Positions 36,589-45,181 of a stretch of DNA of 64,000 nt are shown here, one piece after another. Position 1 is the stretch's first letter, and every line of letters begins with the position of its first letter. This DNA is from Algoriphagus sp. GTDB taxonomy: Bacteria; Bacteroidota; Bacteroidia; Cytophagales; Cyclobacteriaceae. The stretch lies in the NCBI GenBank assembly GCA_023653075.1, contig JAMNXQ010000003.1, positions 31,268-95,267 of the forward strand, in the 5' to 3' direction. Position numbers and translations under genes: made by a program. The notes under the pieces were generated by a model, which searched no databases, had not been told where the DNA came from, and was given only the letters and a program-made list of their open reading frames with translations.

Positions 36589-37460
36589 GTCAACACCTTG
36601 GTAAAGCGGTAGTGCTGCGCTGCCCAGCAGGCACTTCCTTTCAGGATGAAGGACGTCACGGAGGAGCTAAATACGGCATTCCTAGCTCTGGGGCAATGGA
36701 TCAAAGGAGTTTTCGCTGGGCAAATCACCTCCTTAAAAACTTCAACACTGCAGTGGCCTTGGAAATGGCTCAACCTGGTCTAAGAATTCAATTTGATCAA
36801 ATCTGCCATATCTCTTTGGTGGGAGCAAAAGTGATGGCAAGCCTAAACCAAACTCCAATTACCAATCCAAGTTTAATTGCTATTGCAGGAGGAGATCTCC
36901 TTGAAGTTGGCAAATTCCTGTCCGGTAGCCGTTTGTACCTATGCATTCAAGGTGGATTTCAGGTGGAGCGTTACCTAGGGTCAGGAAGCGATTTTGAATC
37001 GATCACTTCTCCTTCCATTCGAAGTTACCCGAAGGTCTTGTCCTACATCCCAATCCCTCAACCCAGTTCACTTGGAGCAAAACCCAAGTGGGAAACTTCT
37101 TGGTTTGAATCACCTGAAATCGAAGCCTATCATGGTGCTGATTGGGCACTTTTGTCCTCAGCGCAACAAAAATTAATCCACTCTTCCATCTTCCATGTTT
37201 CCAAATTCAGTAATCGAATGGGCATTCAGTTGGAAGAACTCGTTCCCAACCCACTGGAAGATCTCCCCACCAATCCTGTTTTTCCAGGAACAGTGCAATT
37301 GACCTCTGGAGGAAAGATCATTGTCTTGATGCGGGATGCAGGGGTGACGGGTGGGTATCCCCGAATCCTGCACCTGACTGAAGATGGGCAATCCAAATTG
37401 GCGCAGAAAAGGGTTGGAGATCCCATTCGATTTCAACTTCTTGAGACGATTACGGGTTAA
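36585..37460 (+). CDS. pxpC: 5-oxoprolinase subunit PxpC (KipA-like)
   Basis: 291 residues of the KipA/carboxyltransferase subunit D family: TSFQDEGRHGGAKYGIPSSGAMDQRSF (seen in two pieces around residues 13-39), ALEMAQPGLRIQF, and the late SNRMGIQLEE, FPGTVQLTSGGKIIVLMRDAGVTGGYPRI. Completes the PxpABC set. Repeat copy C lies 62 bases after its stop; no terminator hairpin precedes it. Confidence 0.93.
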   Translation: MSQHLGKAVVLRCPAGTSFQDEGRHGGAKYGIPSSGAMDQRSFRWANHLLKNFNTAVALEMAQPGLRIQFDQICHISLVGAKVMASLNQTPITNPSLIAIAGGDLLEVGKFLSGSRLYLCIQGGFQVERYLGSGSDFESITSPSIRSYPKVLSYIPIPQPSSLGAKPKWETSWFESPEIEAYHGADWALLSSAQQKLIHSSIFHVSKFSNRMGIQLEELVPNPLEDLPTNPVFPGTVQLTSGGKIIVLMRDAGVTGGYPRILHLTEDGQSKLAQKRVGDPIRFQLLETITG

Positions 37461-37522
37461 TTCCACCAAATAAAAGCCTAGAAGGTGTTGAGATTTTGCA
37501 GAAAGTAAATTACCTTTTAGGT

Positions 37523-37665
37523 CTATCCGCAAGCACACTAGTAGCTTAAAGCATCCTTGGATTTCTGCGGATAATCGTCGACAGACGACTGTCCACAGAC
37601 CATAGCTCACCTAAAGAAACTTCATGGTTTATTTTTCTTTGGCTACTGGTAACAAAGCAGATAAT
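37523..37665 (+). repeat. Dispersed GCGGATAA element, copy C
   Basis: About 143 bases from CTATCCGC (37523-37530) to GCAGATAATC (about 37665), with an internal CTGCGGATAATCGTCGAC at 37565-37582. Bases 37573-37602 are identical to the reverse complement of 13503-13532 in copy A. Orientation is opposite to A and B on the chromosome but the same relative to the upstream gene, pxpC. Confidence 0.75.
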
Positions 37666-37708
37666 CAGTTTACTTTAACTACTTGAGTTTATCCTAAACT
37701 ATCCAGCC

Positions 37709-39220
37709 ATGGACGCAACACTCACCCAAAAAATAACTGCACAAGGCAAGCAGGTTGAAGCTGTACAAGGACAGTTGGAAAGTTTCAAAAAAGGGTTTCC
37801 TTTTTTGAGCTTGCTGTGCCCTGCTACTTCTGCTCGAGGAATCCAGGTTTGGAATGAAAATCAAGTACAGCATTACCAAAGTTTTTTCTCCCGTCGGGCT
37901 CCAGAATTAGAAATCGTCAAATTTGTTCCTGCCTCTGGTGCTGCCAGTCGCATGTTTAAGGATCTTTTCTCCTTTTTAGAAACAGACGGCGATTTATCAA
38001 AAAATGGCTTCACCCAGAAATTTATTGGGAACCTGAGCAAGTTTGCTTTTTTCCAAGACTTAGATGGAGTACTTCAACAAGAAGGCGAATCCATTGCTTC
38101 TTTGCTGGAAAACAAGGAATACAAGAAATTGGTAGCCGCCTTGCTTACAGAAACAGGCTTAAACTACGGTAACCTCCCCAAAGGTCTATTGAAGTTCCAT
38201 GCCTATGGAAATGCAAACCGGTGCCCTGCGGAGGAACATTTAATCGAAGGAATTCAGTACGGCGTAGGCAGGGACAAGCAGGTCCGCATCCATTTCACTG
38301 TTTCGCCTGAACACGAAGAAGGCTTTGTCAAGGAAATAAACCAGCACCTTCCTCGACTTCAGGAATCAACTGGATTGGTATTTAAGGTCAGCTATTCCCA
38401 TCAAAAAAAATCCACCGATACCATTGCTGTAGACGAATCAAATGAACCCTTCCTGGAAGAGGATGGGAGCCTCTTGTTTAGACCCTCAGGTCATGGAGCC
38501 TTACTTGAAAATCTAAATGAGGTAGCCGGGGACCTGATTTTTATCAAAAACATTGATAATGTCGTTCCTGATCGGCTAAAGCCAGTGACGAAATCCTACA
38601 AAATGGCCCTTGCTGGCCTTTTGCTAGAAGTTCAATCTCGTATATTTGAAGCCTTAAGAGCACTTGAAGAAGTATCCTTTAAATCGGTAAGCAAAGCAAA
38701 AGAAGTGTATGTCTTGGATTTGGGGGGACTAGTTCCAGAGGGAATCCAGAACGCTAGCCTAGCGGAGCAAGCGGCATTTTTTCATGCCAAGTTGAATCGC
38801 CCAATTCGGGTATGTGGAATGGTGAAAAATACTGGTGAACCGGGCGGAGGCCCTTTTTGGATCCATGAAAAAGACGGCACCCAATCCCTTCAAATCTTAG
38901 AAACTGCCCAAATTGATTTGAATGACGCCACCTCCAAACAGCATTTTCAAGCATCTACGCATTTCAATCCAGTAGATTTGGTTTGTGGCACTCGGGATTA
39001 CCGTGGCCAGGCCTTTGACCTGCCGCAGTTTCGAGATATGAATACAGGATTTATTACCGAAAAATCAAAAAGTGGAAAGGTGCTTAAAGCCTTGGAACTT
39101 CCTGGATTGTGGAATGGGGCTATGGCAAACTGGAACACCCTTTTTGTGGAAGTACCCATAATCACGTTCAATCCCGTAAAAACCATTAACGACCTGCTTC
39201 GGGAAGAGCACCAAGCTTAA
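37709..39220 (+). CDS. DUF4301 family protein
   Basis: 503 residues without a signal peptide. It follows the DUF4301 pattern: EIVKFVPASGAASRMFKDL (about residues 69-87), KGLLKFHAYGN (about 158-168) with EEHLIEG, FRPSGHGALLENLNE (about 254-268), IKNIDNVVPD (about 275-284), and the C-terminal NPVDLVCGTRDYRG, then TGFITEKSKSGK. The arrangement of FHAYGN and NIDNVVPD resembles nucleotidyltransferases that handle sugars, an inference from motif style. The family is conserved in Bacteroidota with unknown substrate. Confidence 0.87.
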   Translation: MDATLTQKITAQGKQVEAVQGQLESFKKGFPFLSLLCPATSARGIQVWNENQVQHYQSFFSRRAPELEIVKFVPASGAASRMFKDLFSFLETDGDLSKNGFTQKFIGNLSKFAFFQDLDGVLQQEGESIASLLENKEYKKLVAALLTETGLNYGNLPKGLLKFHAYGNANRCPAEEHLIEGIQYGVGRDKQVRIHFTVSPEHEEGFVKEINQHLPRLQESTGLVFKVSYSHQKKSTDTIAVDESNEPFLEEDGSLLFRPSGHGALLENLNEVAGDLIFIKNIDNVVPDRLKPVTKSYKMALAGLLLEVQSRIFEALRALEEVSFKSVSKAKEVYVLDLGGLVPEGIQNASLAEQAAFFHAKLNRPIRVCGMVKNTGEPGGGPFWIHEKDGTQSLQILETAQIDLNDATSKQHFQASTHFNPVDLVCGTRDYRGQAFDLPQFRDMNTGFITEKSKSGKVLKALELPGLWNGAMANWNTLFVEVPIITFNPVKTINDLLREEHQA

Positions 39221-39243
39221 GTAATTCTTTTACTGAACTAGGG

Positions 39244-40158
39244 TCAATAAAACCCTTTTTGAATTTGCTCTGCTAGGTAGGCTTTGAGTTCATTCCCCTC
39301 CTCTACTTTGATTTCTCCAGGGAGCCCCAGAATAAATCGAGCCAAGCCAGGTAAGTGCGGAATCTCCCCTTCAAAATAGTAGTGATTTCGGTTTTTGATT
39401 TGGATAAAAGGTCTGGCCGTTGGATACTCTTCGACCATCAATTGGTAGGCTTTCTTACTCAGTTTGAGTTTGATGTGAATCTTTCCCTTTCCTGTAAATC
39501 CAAACAAGGCTTGCTCTGGGAGTTCATGGGCAGATTCAAACTTCCAACCTTCAGAAGCAATAACCACCTCTCCCATCCGTTCCAATTTAAACATCTTCAT
39601 GGTTTGACTCTCCAGTTCAAACGCATGAATGTGCTCGTAATCGGAAGTAAATCCTACCGGCTCTACTAGGCGATCAGATACGGTATCGCTGCGTAATGAA
39701 TAGTAATCCTTGATCCAAACTTGCTTCTTCTGAGTGATCCCTTGGGCAATAAGGTCCACCATGCGACCAAGATTTGCCTTGAATAGGTCCTCCGTGCTCA
39801 ATTGAACTTCCGATTGGAGGTTGAGCTTTTGCACTACCGCATCTTTTAGCGCATTCCCTTTACCTTGACTTTCCAAAATTGTACTGAGCCATTGGTTCTC
39901 CTCAGGAGAAAAAGATGTACCCGAACTTGGCTTAGGTAAGTATTCTGGGCGCTCCTGGATCTTGTACTTGCTAAATTCTCTCACCACCACAAATCCCAAA
40001 GCTTCCAAAAGTTTGAAGTACCTGTAAATGGTCCGCTCGTCCGTTTGCAACAATTCCGCGAGGCGGTGAACAGGCTTCCCAATGGTACCTTGCAAAAGGT
40101 TGATTAACTTAAAAACGCGCAAGATTTTTTGTTGCTCAATAGGAGTTGATTTGGCCAT
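39244..40158 (-). CDS. WYL-domain transcriptional regulator
   Basis: 304 residues. An N-terminal winged helix-turn-helix (about residues 11-62: VFKLINLLQ, then HRLAELLQTDERTIYRYFKLLEALGF) is followed by a WYL ligand-sensing domain (about 138-235, with KDYYSLRSDTVSDRLVEPVGF) and a C-terminal segment with EYPTARPFIQ. WYL regulators respond to nucleic acids or small nucleotides in known cases. Five copies of a TTTTGAC half-site lie just upstream of its start, suggesting autoregulation. The gene faces DUF4301, with which it converges 23 bases apart. Confidence 0.9.
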   Translation of the reverse strand: MAKSTPIEQQKILRVFKLINLLQGTIGKPVHRLAELLQTDERTIYRYFKLLEALGFVVVREFSKYKIQERPEYLPKPSSGTSFSPEENQWLSTILESQGKGNALKDAVVQKLNLQSEVQLSTEDLFKANLGRMVDLIAQGITQKKQVWIKDYYSLRSDTVSDRLVEPVGFTSDYEHIHAFELESQTMKMFKLERMGEVVIASEGWKFESAHELPEQALFGFTGKGKIHIKLKLSKKAYQLMVEEYPTARPFIQIKNRNHYYFEGEIPHLPGLARFILGLPGEIKVEEGNELKAYLAEQIQKGFY

Positions 40159-40163
40159 GGCAT

Positions 40164-40233
40164 TTTTGACGATTAGTGTCCAAAAATAATGGAATGAAAA
40201 TTGTCAAACTAAATTTTGACACTATTTGTCAAT
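40164..40233. promoter_or_regulatory. Array of TTTTGACA half-sites upstream of the WYL regulator
   Basis: Half-sites: TTTTGAC at 40164-40170 and its near-complement GTCCAAAA at 40178-40185; then TGTCAAA at 40202-40208, TTTTGACA at 40214-40221 and TTGTCAA at 40227-40233. The middle pair is a perfect 7-bp inverted repeat around 6 bases. The array begins 6 bases ahead of the start codon (40158). Autoregulation by the WYL protein is the simplest reading. Confidence 0.55.
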
Positions 40234-40240
40234 ATTTTTG

Positions 40241-40279
40241 AAAAAAATAAAGGCCTCAATCCATACCTGAATTGAGACC
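40241..40279 (-). terminator. Terminator of the Rieske gene
   Basis: On the - strand GGTCTCAAT / ATTGAGGCC pair around a 10-base loop (40252-40279, one G-U pair), followed by TTTATTTTTTT (complement of 40241-40251). It lies about 45 bases after the stop at 40323. Confidence 0.78.
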
Positions 40280-40322
40280 CAAAAGGAGGTGAACGGAAGA
40301 AAAGATAGTCTAGAAAATACCG

Positions 40323-40817
40323 TTACTTATTGATTGTAAGCGTAGTACCTGAAACAGAAGTGGTATACACCTGCAAAGGCTGCGTGGCAGGACCTTGAAG
40401 AACTTGCCCAGCAGTATCAAAAATAGAGTTGTGACAGGTACAGGTAAACTTGCTGCTCGCAAAAGTCCAACTATCGAAACAGCCAGAGTGAGTACAGACC
40501 GAGGTCAAAGCCACAAAAGTCCCATTGAGATTGGCCACCAGTGTTTTTGCAGAGTCAATCAGTAACCATCCCCCTGAAGTGGCCAACCGGGTTTGAATGG
40601 TTAGATTCACCTGTATCGTGGATCCGGAAACTGTAATTCCATTGGAAGAACTTGAACCCGGAGGCGGCGTTGAATCATCAGGTTCCTCAGAACTCACACA
40701 AGAAGTAAAGAATGCGATCCCAAAAGATCCTAAGACGGTCGCTAATCCTGCTTTTTCTAAAAATTGTCTTCTAGATTCAGAAAGACTACCCGATTGTAAA
40801 AATTGATCTTTTTTCAT
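40323..40817 (-). CDS. Rieske 2Fe-2S lipoprotein
   Basis: 164 residues. The N-terminus SRRQFLEKAGLATVLGSFGIAFFTSC combines a twin-arginine motif with a lipobox ending at C40, so a folded lipoprotein is likely exported. After a Ser/Pro/Gly-rich linker (DDSTPPPGSSSSN) the Rieske domain has CTHSGC (about residues 112-117) and CTCHNS (about 130-135), giving the two Cys and two His ligands of the cluster. It is not next to cytochrome b or other bc1 genes; its electron partner is unknown. A strong inverted repeat lies just upstream. Confidence 0.9.
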   Translation of the reverse strand: MKKDQFLQSGSLSESRRQFLEKAGLATVLGSFGIAFFTSCVSSEEPDDSTPPPGSSSSNGITVSGSTIQVNLTIQTRLATSGGWLLIDSAKTLVANLNGTFVALTSVCTHSGCFDSWTFASSKFTCTCHNSIFDTAGQVLQGPATQPLQVYTTSVSGTTLTINK

Positions 40818-40834
40818 TTCCAGTTGATTTAGAT

Positions 40835-40855
40835 TTACTTGTAACTCACAAGTAA
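40835..40855. promoter_or_regulatory. Inverted repeat upstream of the Rieske gene
   Basis: TTACTTGT (40835-40842), 5 bases, ACAAGTAA (40848-40855): perfect 8-bp arms, 18 bases ahead of the start codon. It may be an operator, or a hairpin in the leader RNA. Confidence 0.5.
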
Positions 40856-40888
40856 TAAACTGATTTGAATAAAAAAGGTTTCGGAATT

Positions 40889-41404
40889 TTAAAAATGTTT
40901 GGGTTTAAGAATTTCACTTACCACCACAGCATCTCGAAAAGATTTGGGATTCTTCAAGAGTTCTGCGTAAGGGTTTCGGTTTTCCACAGGAAGCTCATAG
41001 ATTTTAGGTCGAACACTTGGTGTTATCGCTGTAGTGGACTCTGTTTGCGCATAAAACTGCTGCCTAGCATTTCTTCTTGAACTTTCTGCCTCTACATCTA
41101 TTCCTTCAGCCACCACTACTTCCTGATGCGGCAGTGCTTGTCTCTTGGATTTTTTAGGATTTGAAGAACTAGGAACGGCCTCTTCCATTTGGACCGGAGG
41201 TGTTTCAACAACCACTTCAGGAATTTTTGGCTCCTGGCTTTCCCGAATTTCACGTAGTAATTCCTCGAAAGTGAACCCTTTTTGAGGAGCTTCAGGGGCT
41301 GGATTTTCTCCCTCTGGAAGAGATTCAGGCTTCTTTTTTGAACTTGCCCGATATAGAAAATAAGCCACAATGGCTACGACATAGATGATTTGTCCGAGTT
41401 CCAT
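40889..41404 (-). CDS. Membrane-anchored protein with a long cytoplasmic tail, function unknown
   Basis: 171 residues from ATG at 41402-41404 (MELGQIIYVV); a longer frame adds 13 residues upstream without support. One membrane helix (about residues 3-18, ending YFLYRASSKKK) is followed by a tail rich in Pro, Glu and Ser that is probably disordered, and a conserved-looking C-terminus (RPKIYELPVENRNPYAELLKNPKSFRDAVVVSEIL). The positive-inside rule puts the tail in the cytoplasm. Divergent from smc. No family recognised; the C-terminal peptide may be an interaction motif. Confidence 0.72.
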   Translation of the reverse strand: MELGQIIYVVAIVAYFLYRASSKKKPESLPEGENPAPEAPQKGFTFEELLREIRESQEPKIPEVVVETPPVQMEEAVPSSSNPKKSKRQALPHQEVVVAEGIDVEAESSRRNARQQFYAQTESTTAITPSVRPKIYELPVENRNPYAELLKNPKSFRDAVVVSEILKPKHF

Positions 41405-41510
41405 GGAGTTAAGGTAAACCAAAAAGTTGTAATTACGAACCAACCCAATTTTTTGTAGCTCGGATCATTTAATTTTCTCCATAAAAACAACTCCTATTCC
41501 TTCGATTTTT

Positions 41511-41540
41511 TTGCCAAATTCCTAGAATCGAGCTATTTTG
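41511..41540 (+). promoter_or_regulatory. Candidate promoter of smc
   Basis: TTG at 41511-41513, 20 bases, then TATTTTG at 41534-41540, one base short of TAnnTTTG. The smc ATG is at 41568. Confidence 0.4.
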
Positions 41541-41567
41541 ACCCTTTATTCCCCCTAAAAATTAGTA

Positions 41568-44500
41568 ATGCTACTTAGTAAGCTGGAAATCAAAGGATTC
41601 AAAAGTTTCGGAGACAAAATGGTGATCCATTTTGACAAAGGCATTACGGGTGTGGTGGGTCCTAATGGCTGTGGCAAATCCAATGTCGTTGATGCGATTC
41701 GCTGGGTATTGGGTGAGCAGAAATCTAGAATGCTCCGCTCCGATAAAATGGAGAATGTGATTTTCAACGGGACTAAAAATAGAAAGCCAACCAACTTGGC
41801 AGAAGTGTCCCTCACCTTTGAAAACACCAAGAACCTACTCCCCACCGAATATACCCATGTGACCATTACCAGAAGGTACTACCGCAGTGGGGAAAGTGAA
41901 TACCAAATCAATGGAGTCACCTGCCGACTGAAGGACATCACCAACTTATTTTTAGATACAGGCATCAATTCCAATTCCTATGCGATCATTGAACTCAAAA
42001 TGATCGATGAATTGCTCAATGACAAGAATAATTCCCGTCGTGAACTTTTTGAAGAAGCCGCTGGAATCTCCAAGTTTAAAAATCGCAAGCGGGAAACACT
42101 TCGAAAGTTGGAGGATACAGATGCAGACCTTTCACGGGTAGAAGACTTGCTTTTTGAAATTGATAAAAACCTCAAGTCTTTAGAAAAGCAAGCCAAACAG
42201 GCATCCAAATACTTCGAAATTAAGGCAGAGTACCGAGTGGCTAGCATCAATCTGGCCAAAAAATCCTTGGAGCAATTGCAACTTGCCCTAGTGGATTCAC
42301 AAAGCAAAATCCAACAGGAGTCTGACCAAAAGTTGGAGATTCAAACTCAAATTGCGGAACTAGAAGCCCAATTGAGTGCTGCTAAGGCAGACCTGATTGG
42401 AAAAGAAAAGTTGCTCGCCTCTAGACAAAAAGCCCTCAACGAGCAGGTCAACAAAATCAGGACCTTTGAATCAGATAAGAAAATAAAAAATGAGCGCCTC
42501 CGATTTCTAGAAGATCGGTCACAGGCCCTTCGTGAACAAATTGACCAAGACCGCAAATCAAATGAACGAGCGGCATTTGCAATACGATCCCTCGAACAAG
42601 AGAAAGAGGCGGCTGAAAAGATCTTGGCAGAAAAGGAAGTGCTAGTTGCCCAATTACGGGAAGCCTACGACTTTCAAAAAACTGCTGCTTCAGAAAAGCA
42701 AGAGAAGCACAAGGAACTCAGTCTGCAGGTTTCCCAAATCAAAGAGCGTGTATACCAAGCGGGTAAAGAAGTTGAAATCAAGCAAATTCAATGGTCCACC
42801 CTCAAACAAGAACTGGAGCGTACCTCCTCAGACGATAGTTCGCAGGAAGCGAGTCTCGCAGATTTTGAACAAAATTTAACGCTGATCAAGGCACAACTCG
42901 ATGAGGCCCAGGAGGCTTTTGACCTACTTAAGCAAAAGCAGGAGGACCAAGATCAAAAAGTTGAAGAAACGAGCCGAATCGTTGAAATGATCCGTGAGGA
43001 ATTAACTCAAGTTTCCCGTAAACTGGATTCAAAGACGAATGAGTTCAACTTGACCAAGTCCTTGGTTGAAAATCTGGAAGGATTTCCCGAAGCCATCAAA
43101 TTTTTGAAGAAGAATCCAAGTTGGGGCAAGGATGTTCCCCTCCTATCCGATCTCCTTACTACTGATGAAAAGTACCGGGTCACCATCGAAAATTACCTGG
43201 AAAATTACCTTAACTATTACGTGGTAGATACGGAAGCCGAGGCTATTTCCGCCATACAATTGCTTAGCGATGCAGCCAGAGGAAAGGCGAATTTTTTCAT
43301 CCTAGCCCATTTTGAACAGTTTTCTCCAAGTCAATCCCAGATCTTTCCAAATGCACGCGCTGCAACAGAGATCATCGAGTTTGATGTCAAATACAGTCGC
43401 TTGATCAATTACATTCTGGATAATGTCTACATCGTTCAGGGGGATTATGCTGACTTTCCAAGCCAAAAAGAAGGAGTTTTCCTTTCGGAATCTGGTAAGT
43501 ACATCAAGAAGAAATTTTCCCTTTCCGGGGGTTCTGTTGGCTTGTTTGAAGGTAAGCGAATTGGTAGAGCCAAAAACCTAGAAAAGCTAGAGAAGGAAAT
43601 CAAGGAACTGAACAAAAAAGTAAGCACCTCACGGGCCAACCTGGACCAAAAGTTGGGAGAGCTGACCAAATTGAAGGAGTTGAGCTACAAAAAAGCCTTG
43701 GAAGATAGTCAGGCCAACTTACAAGTGCTCAATTCTGAATTTGTATCGGTTCGTACCAAAAAGGAACAACTTTCCGAATTACTTACATCCAATGCCACTA
43801 AACGAGAGGACATCTTGGCACGAATTGAGAGCCTAGATGCAAGTTTAGCGCAAATCCAGCCACAACTTACCCAAGAAAAAGCCCTTTTCGATGAATTAAA
43901 CGAACAATTGATTCTCCTAACAGAGGAGTTGGAGGTAGTCAACAAGCTACTTGCAGAGAAGTCTCAACTTTTCAATCAAGAAAATATTACCTATATCCAG
44001 CAGTTGAACCGCGTGAGTAATGCGGAGCAGGAAATCGAATTCAAGCAAAGTGCGTTTGAAAGTTCAAAAGAGCGGATCGAAAGATCCCAAGAAGAACTCG
44101 GCCAATTGGACGCTGAAATCAAGTCCCTCTTGGACAACAATGAAGTAAAAGACGATGAATTGATCGCGCTTTATACCGAAAAAGAGGACATTGAATTGGG
44201 GGTAACGGAAGCAGAAAAAGTCTATTACGGTACTCGAGGGCTGATTGACGAACTGGATACGCGAATAAGAAGTTTGCAAAAAGCCAAGGAAGGTTACGAT
44301 GATTTGGTGCTTGCCCTACAGTCGCAAATCAATGAAATTCGTCTCAAAATGGCTGGGATGAAGGAACGCTTGAATGTAGAGTTTGAGCTGGACCTGGAAG
44401 CCCTGATGTCCGAAAATCCGGCACTAGACGAAGAATTTGCTGCCTTTAAAGAAGATCAGCTCAAGGAGCTAGTTCACAAGCAAAAGGACCGACTTGATAA

Positions 44501-45107
44501 AATTGGCCCCATTAATCCCATGGCTATGGAAGCCTACGATGAAATCAAGATTCGTTATGATTTCATCACTACCCAAAAAGAGGATTTGATTAAAGCCAAG
44601 GACTCCCTCCTCTCCACAATTTCGGAGATTGACTTAGTAGCTCGAGAAACCTTCTTGGATGCGTTTGGTAAGATCAAAGAGAATTTTGTACGGGTATTTC
44701 GTTCCCTATTTACCGAGCAAGACGATTGCGATCTGACCTTGGTAGATCCAGAAAATCCCTTAGAGTCTGCCATCGAAATTATGGCCAAGCCAAAAGGCAA
44801 GCGTCCATTGACCATCAATCAGTTGAGCGGAGGTGAAAAAACCTTGACGGCCACCTCCTTGCTATTCTCAATCTACCTGTTAAAGCCTGCCCCTTTCTGT
44901 ATTTTTGACGAAGTAGATGCACCACTTGACGATGCCAACATTGATAAATTCAATCAGATCATCCAGCAGTTTAGTGCAGAAAGTCAGTTTATCATTGTCA
45001 CGCACAACAAACGAACCATGGCCAGTACGGATATTATCTATGGCATTACCATGATTGAAGCTGGAGTCTCACGTGTGGTTCCTGTGGATTTGAGGGAATT
45101 GAACTGA
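41568..45107 (+). CDS. smc: Chromosome segregation protein SMC
   Basis: 1179 residues, the usual SMC length. Walker A VVGPNGCGKSNVVDAIRWVLGEQ lies at about residues 29-51; coiled-coil arms run to about 500 and from about 675 to 1010; the hinge lies between (about 505-670, with NYYVVDTEAEA). The C-terminal head has the signature LSGGEKTLTATSLLFS and Walker B CIFDEVDAPLDDAN. It dimerises at the hinge and, with ScpA and ScpB, organises and segregates the chromosome. Stands as a single gene, with the next gene 74 bases away. Confidence 0.97.
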   Translation: MLLSKLEIKGFKSFGDKMVIHFDKGITGVVGPNGCGKSNVVDAIRWVLGEQKSRMLRSDKMENVIFNGTKNRKPTNLAEVSLTFENTKNLLPTEYTHVTITRRYYRSGESEYQINGVTCRLKDITNLFLDTGINSNSYAIIELKMIDELLNDKNNSRRELFEEAAGISKFKNRKRETLRKLEDTDADLSRVEDLLFEIDKNLKSLEKQAKQASKYFEIKAEYRVASINLAKKSLEQLQLALVDSQSKIQQESDQKLEIQTQIAELEAQLSAAKADLIGKEKLLASRQKALNEQVNKIRTFESDKKIKNERLRFLEDRSQALREQIDQDRKSNERAAFAIRSLEQEKEAAEKILAEKEVLVAQLREAYDFQKTAASEKQEKHKELSLQVSQIKERVYQAGKEVEIKQIQWSTLKQELERTSSDDSSQEASLADFEQNLTLIKAQLDEAQEAFDLLKQKQEDQDQKVEETSRIVEMIREELTQVSRKLDSKTNEFNLTKSLVENLEGFPEAIKFLKKNPSWGKDVPLLSDLLTTDEKYRVTIENYLENYLNYYVVDTEAEAISAIQLLSDAARGKANFFILAHFEQFSPSQSQIFPNARAATEIIEFDVKYSRLINYILDNVYIVQGDYADFPSQKEGVFLSESGKYIKKKFSLSGGSVGLFEGKRIGRAKNLEKLEKEIKELNKKVSTSRANLDQKLGELTKLKELSYKKALEDSQANLQVLNSEFVSVRTKKEQLSELLTSNATKREDILARIESLDASLAQIQPQLTQEKALFDELNEQLILLTEELEVVNKLLAEKSQLFNQENITYIQQLNRVSNAEQEIEFKQSAFESSKERIERSQEELGQLDAEIKSLLDNNEVKDDELIALYTEKEDIELGVTEAEKVYYGTRGLIDELDTRIRSLQKAKEGYDDLVLALQSQINEIRLKMAGMKERLNVEFELDLEALMSENPALDEEFAAFKEDQLKELVHKQKDRLDKIGPINPMAMEAYDEIKIRYDFITTQKEDLIKAKDSLLSTISEIDLVARETFLDAFGKIKENFVRVFRSLFTEQDDCDLTLVDPENPLESAIEIMAKPKGKRPLTINQLSGGEKTLTATSLLFSIYLLKPAPFCIFDEVDAPLDDANIDKFNQIIQQFSAESQFIIVTHNKRTMASTDIIYGITMIEAGVSRVVPVDLRELN

Positions 45108-45181
45108 TTATGCTATAAAACTTAATAGTAGCCTAATGTTCAGTTAAAGGGTATTACGAAACGAGCCAGTATTTTTAACAA

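Noticed and set aside
35156-37460. Urea carboxylase/allophanate hydrolase reading of the pxpB-pxpC homology
   Set aside because: KipI/KipA-like domains also occur there, but the three separate genes with LamB/YcsF upstream are the 5-oxoprolinase arrangement.
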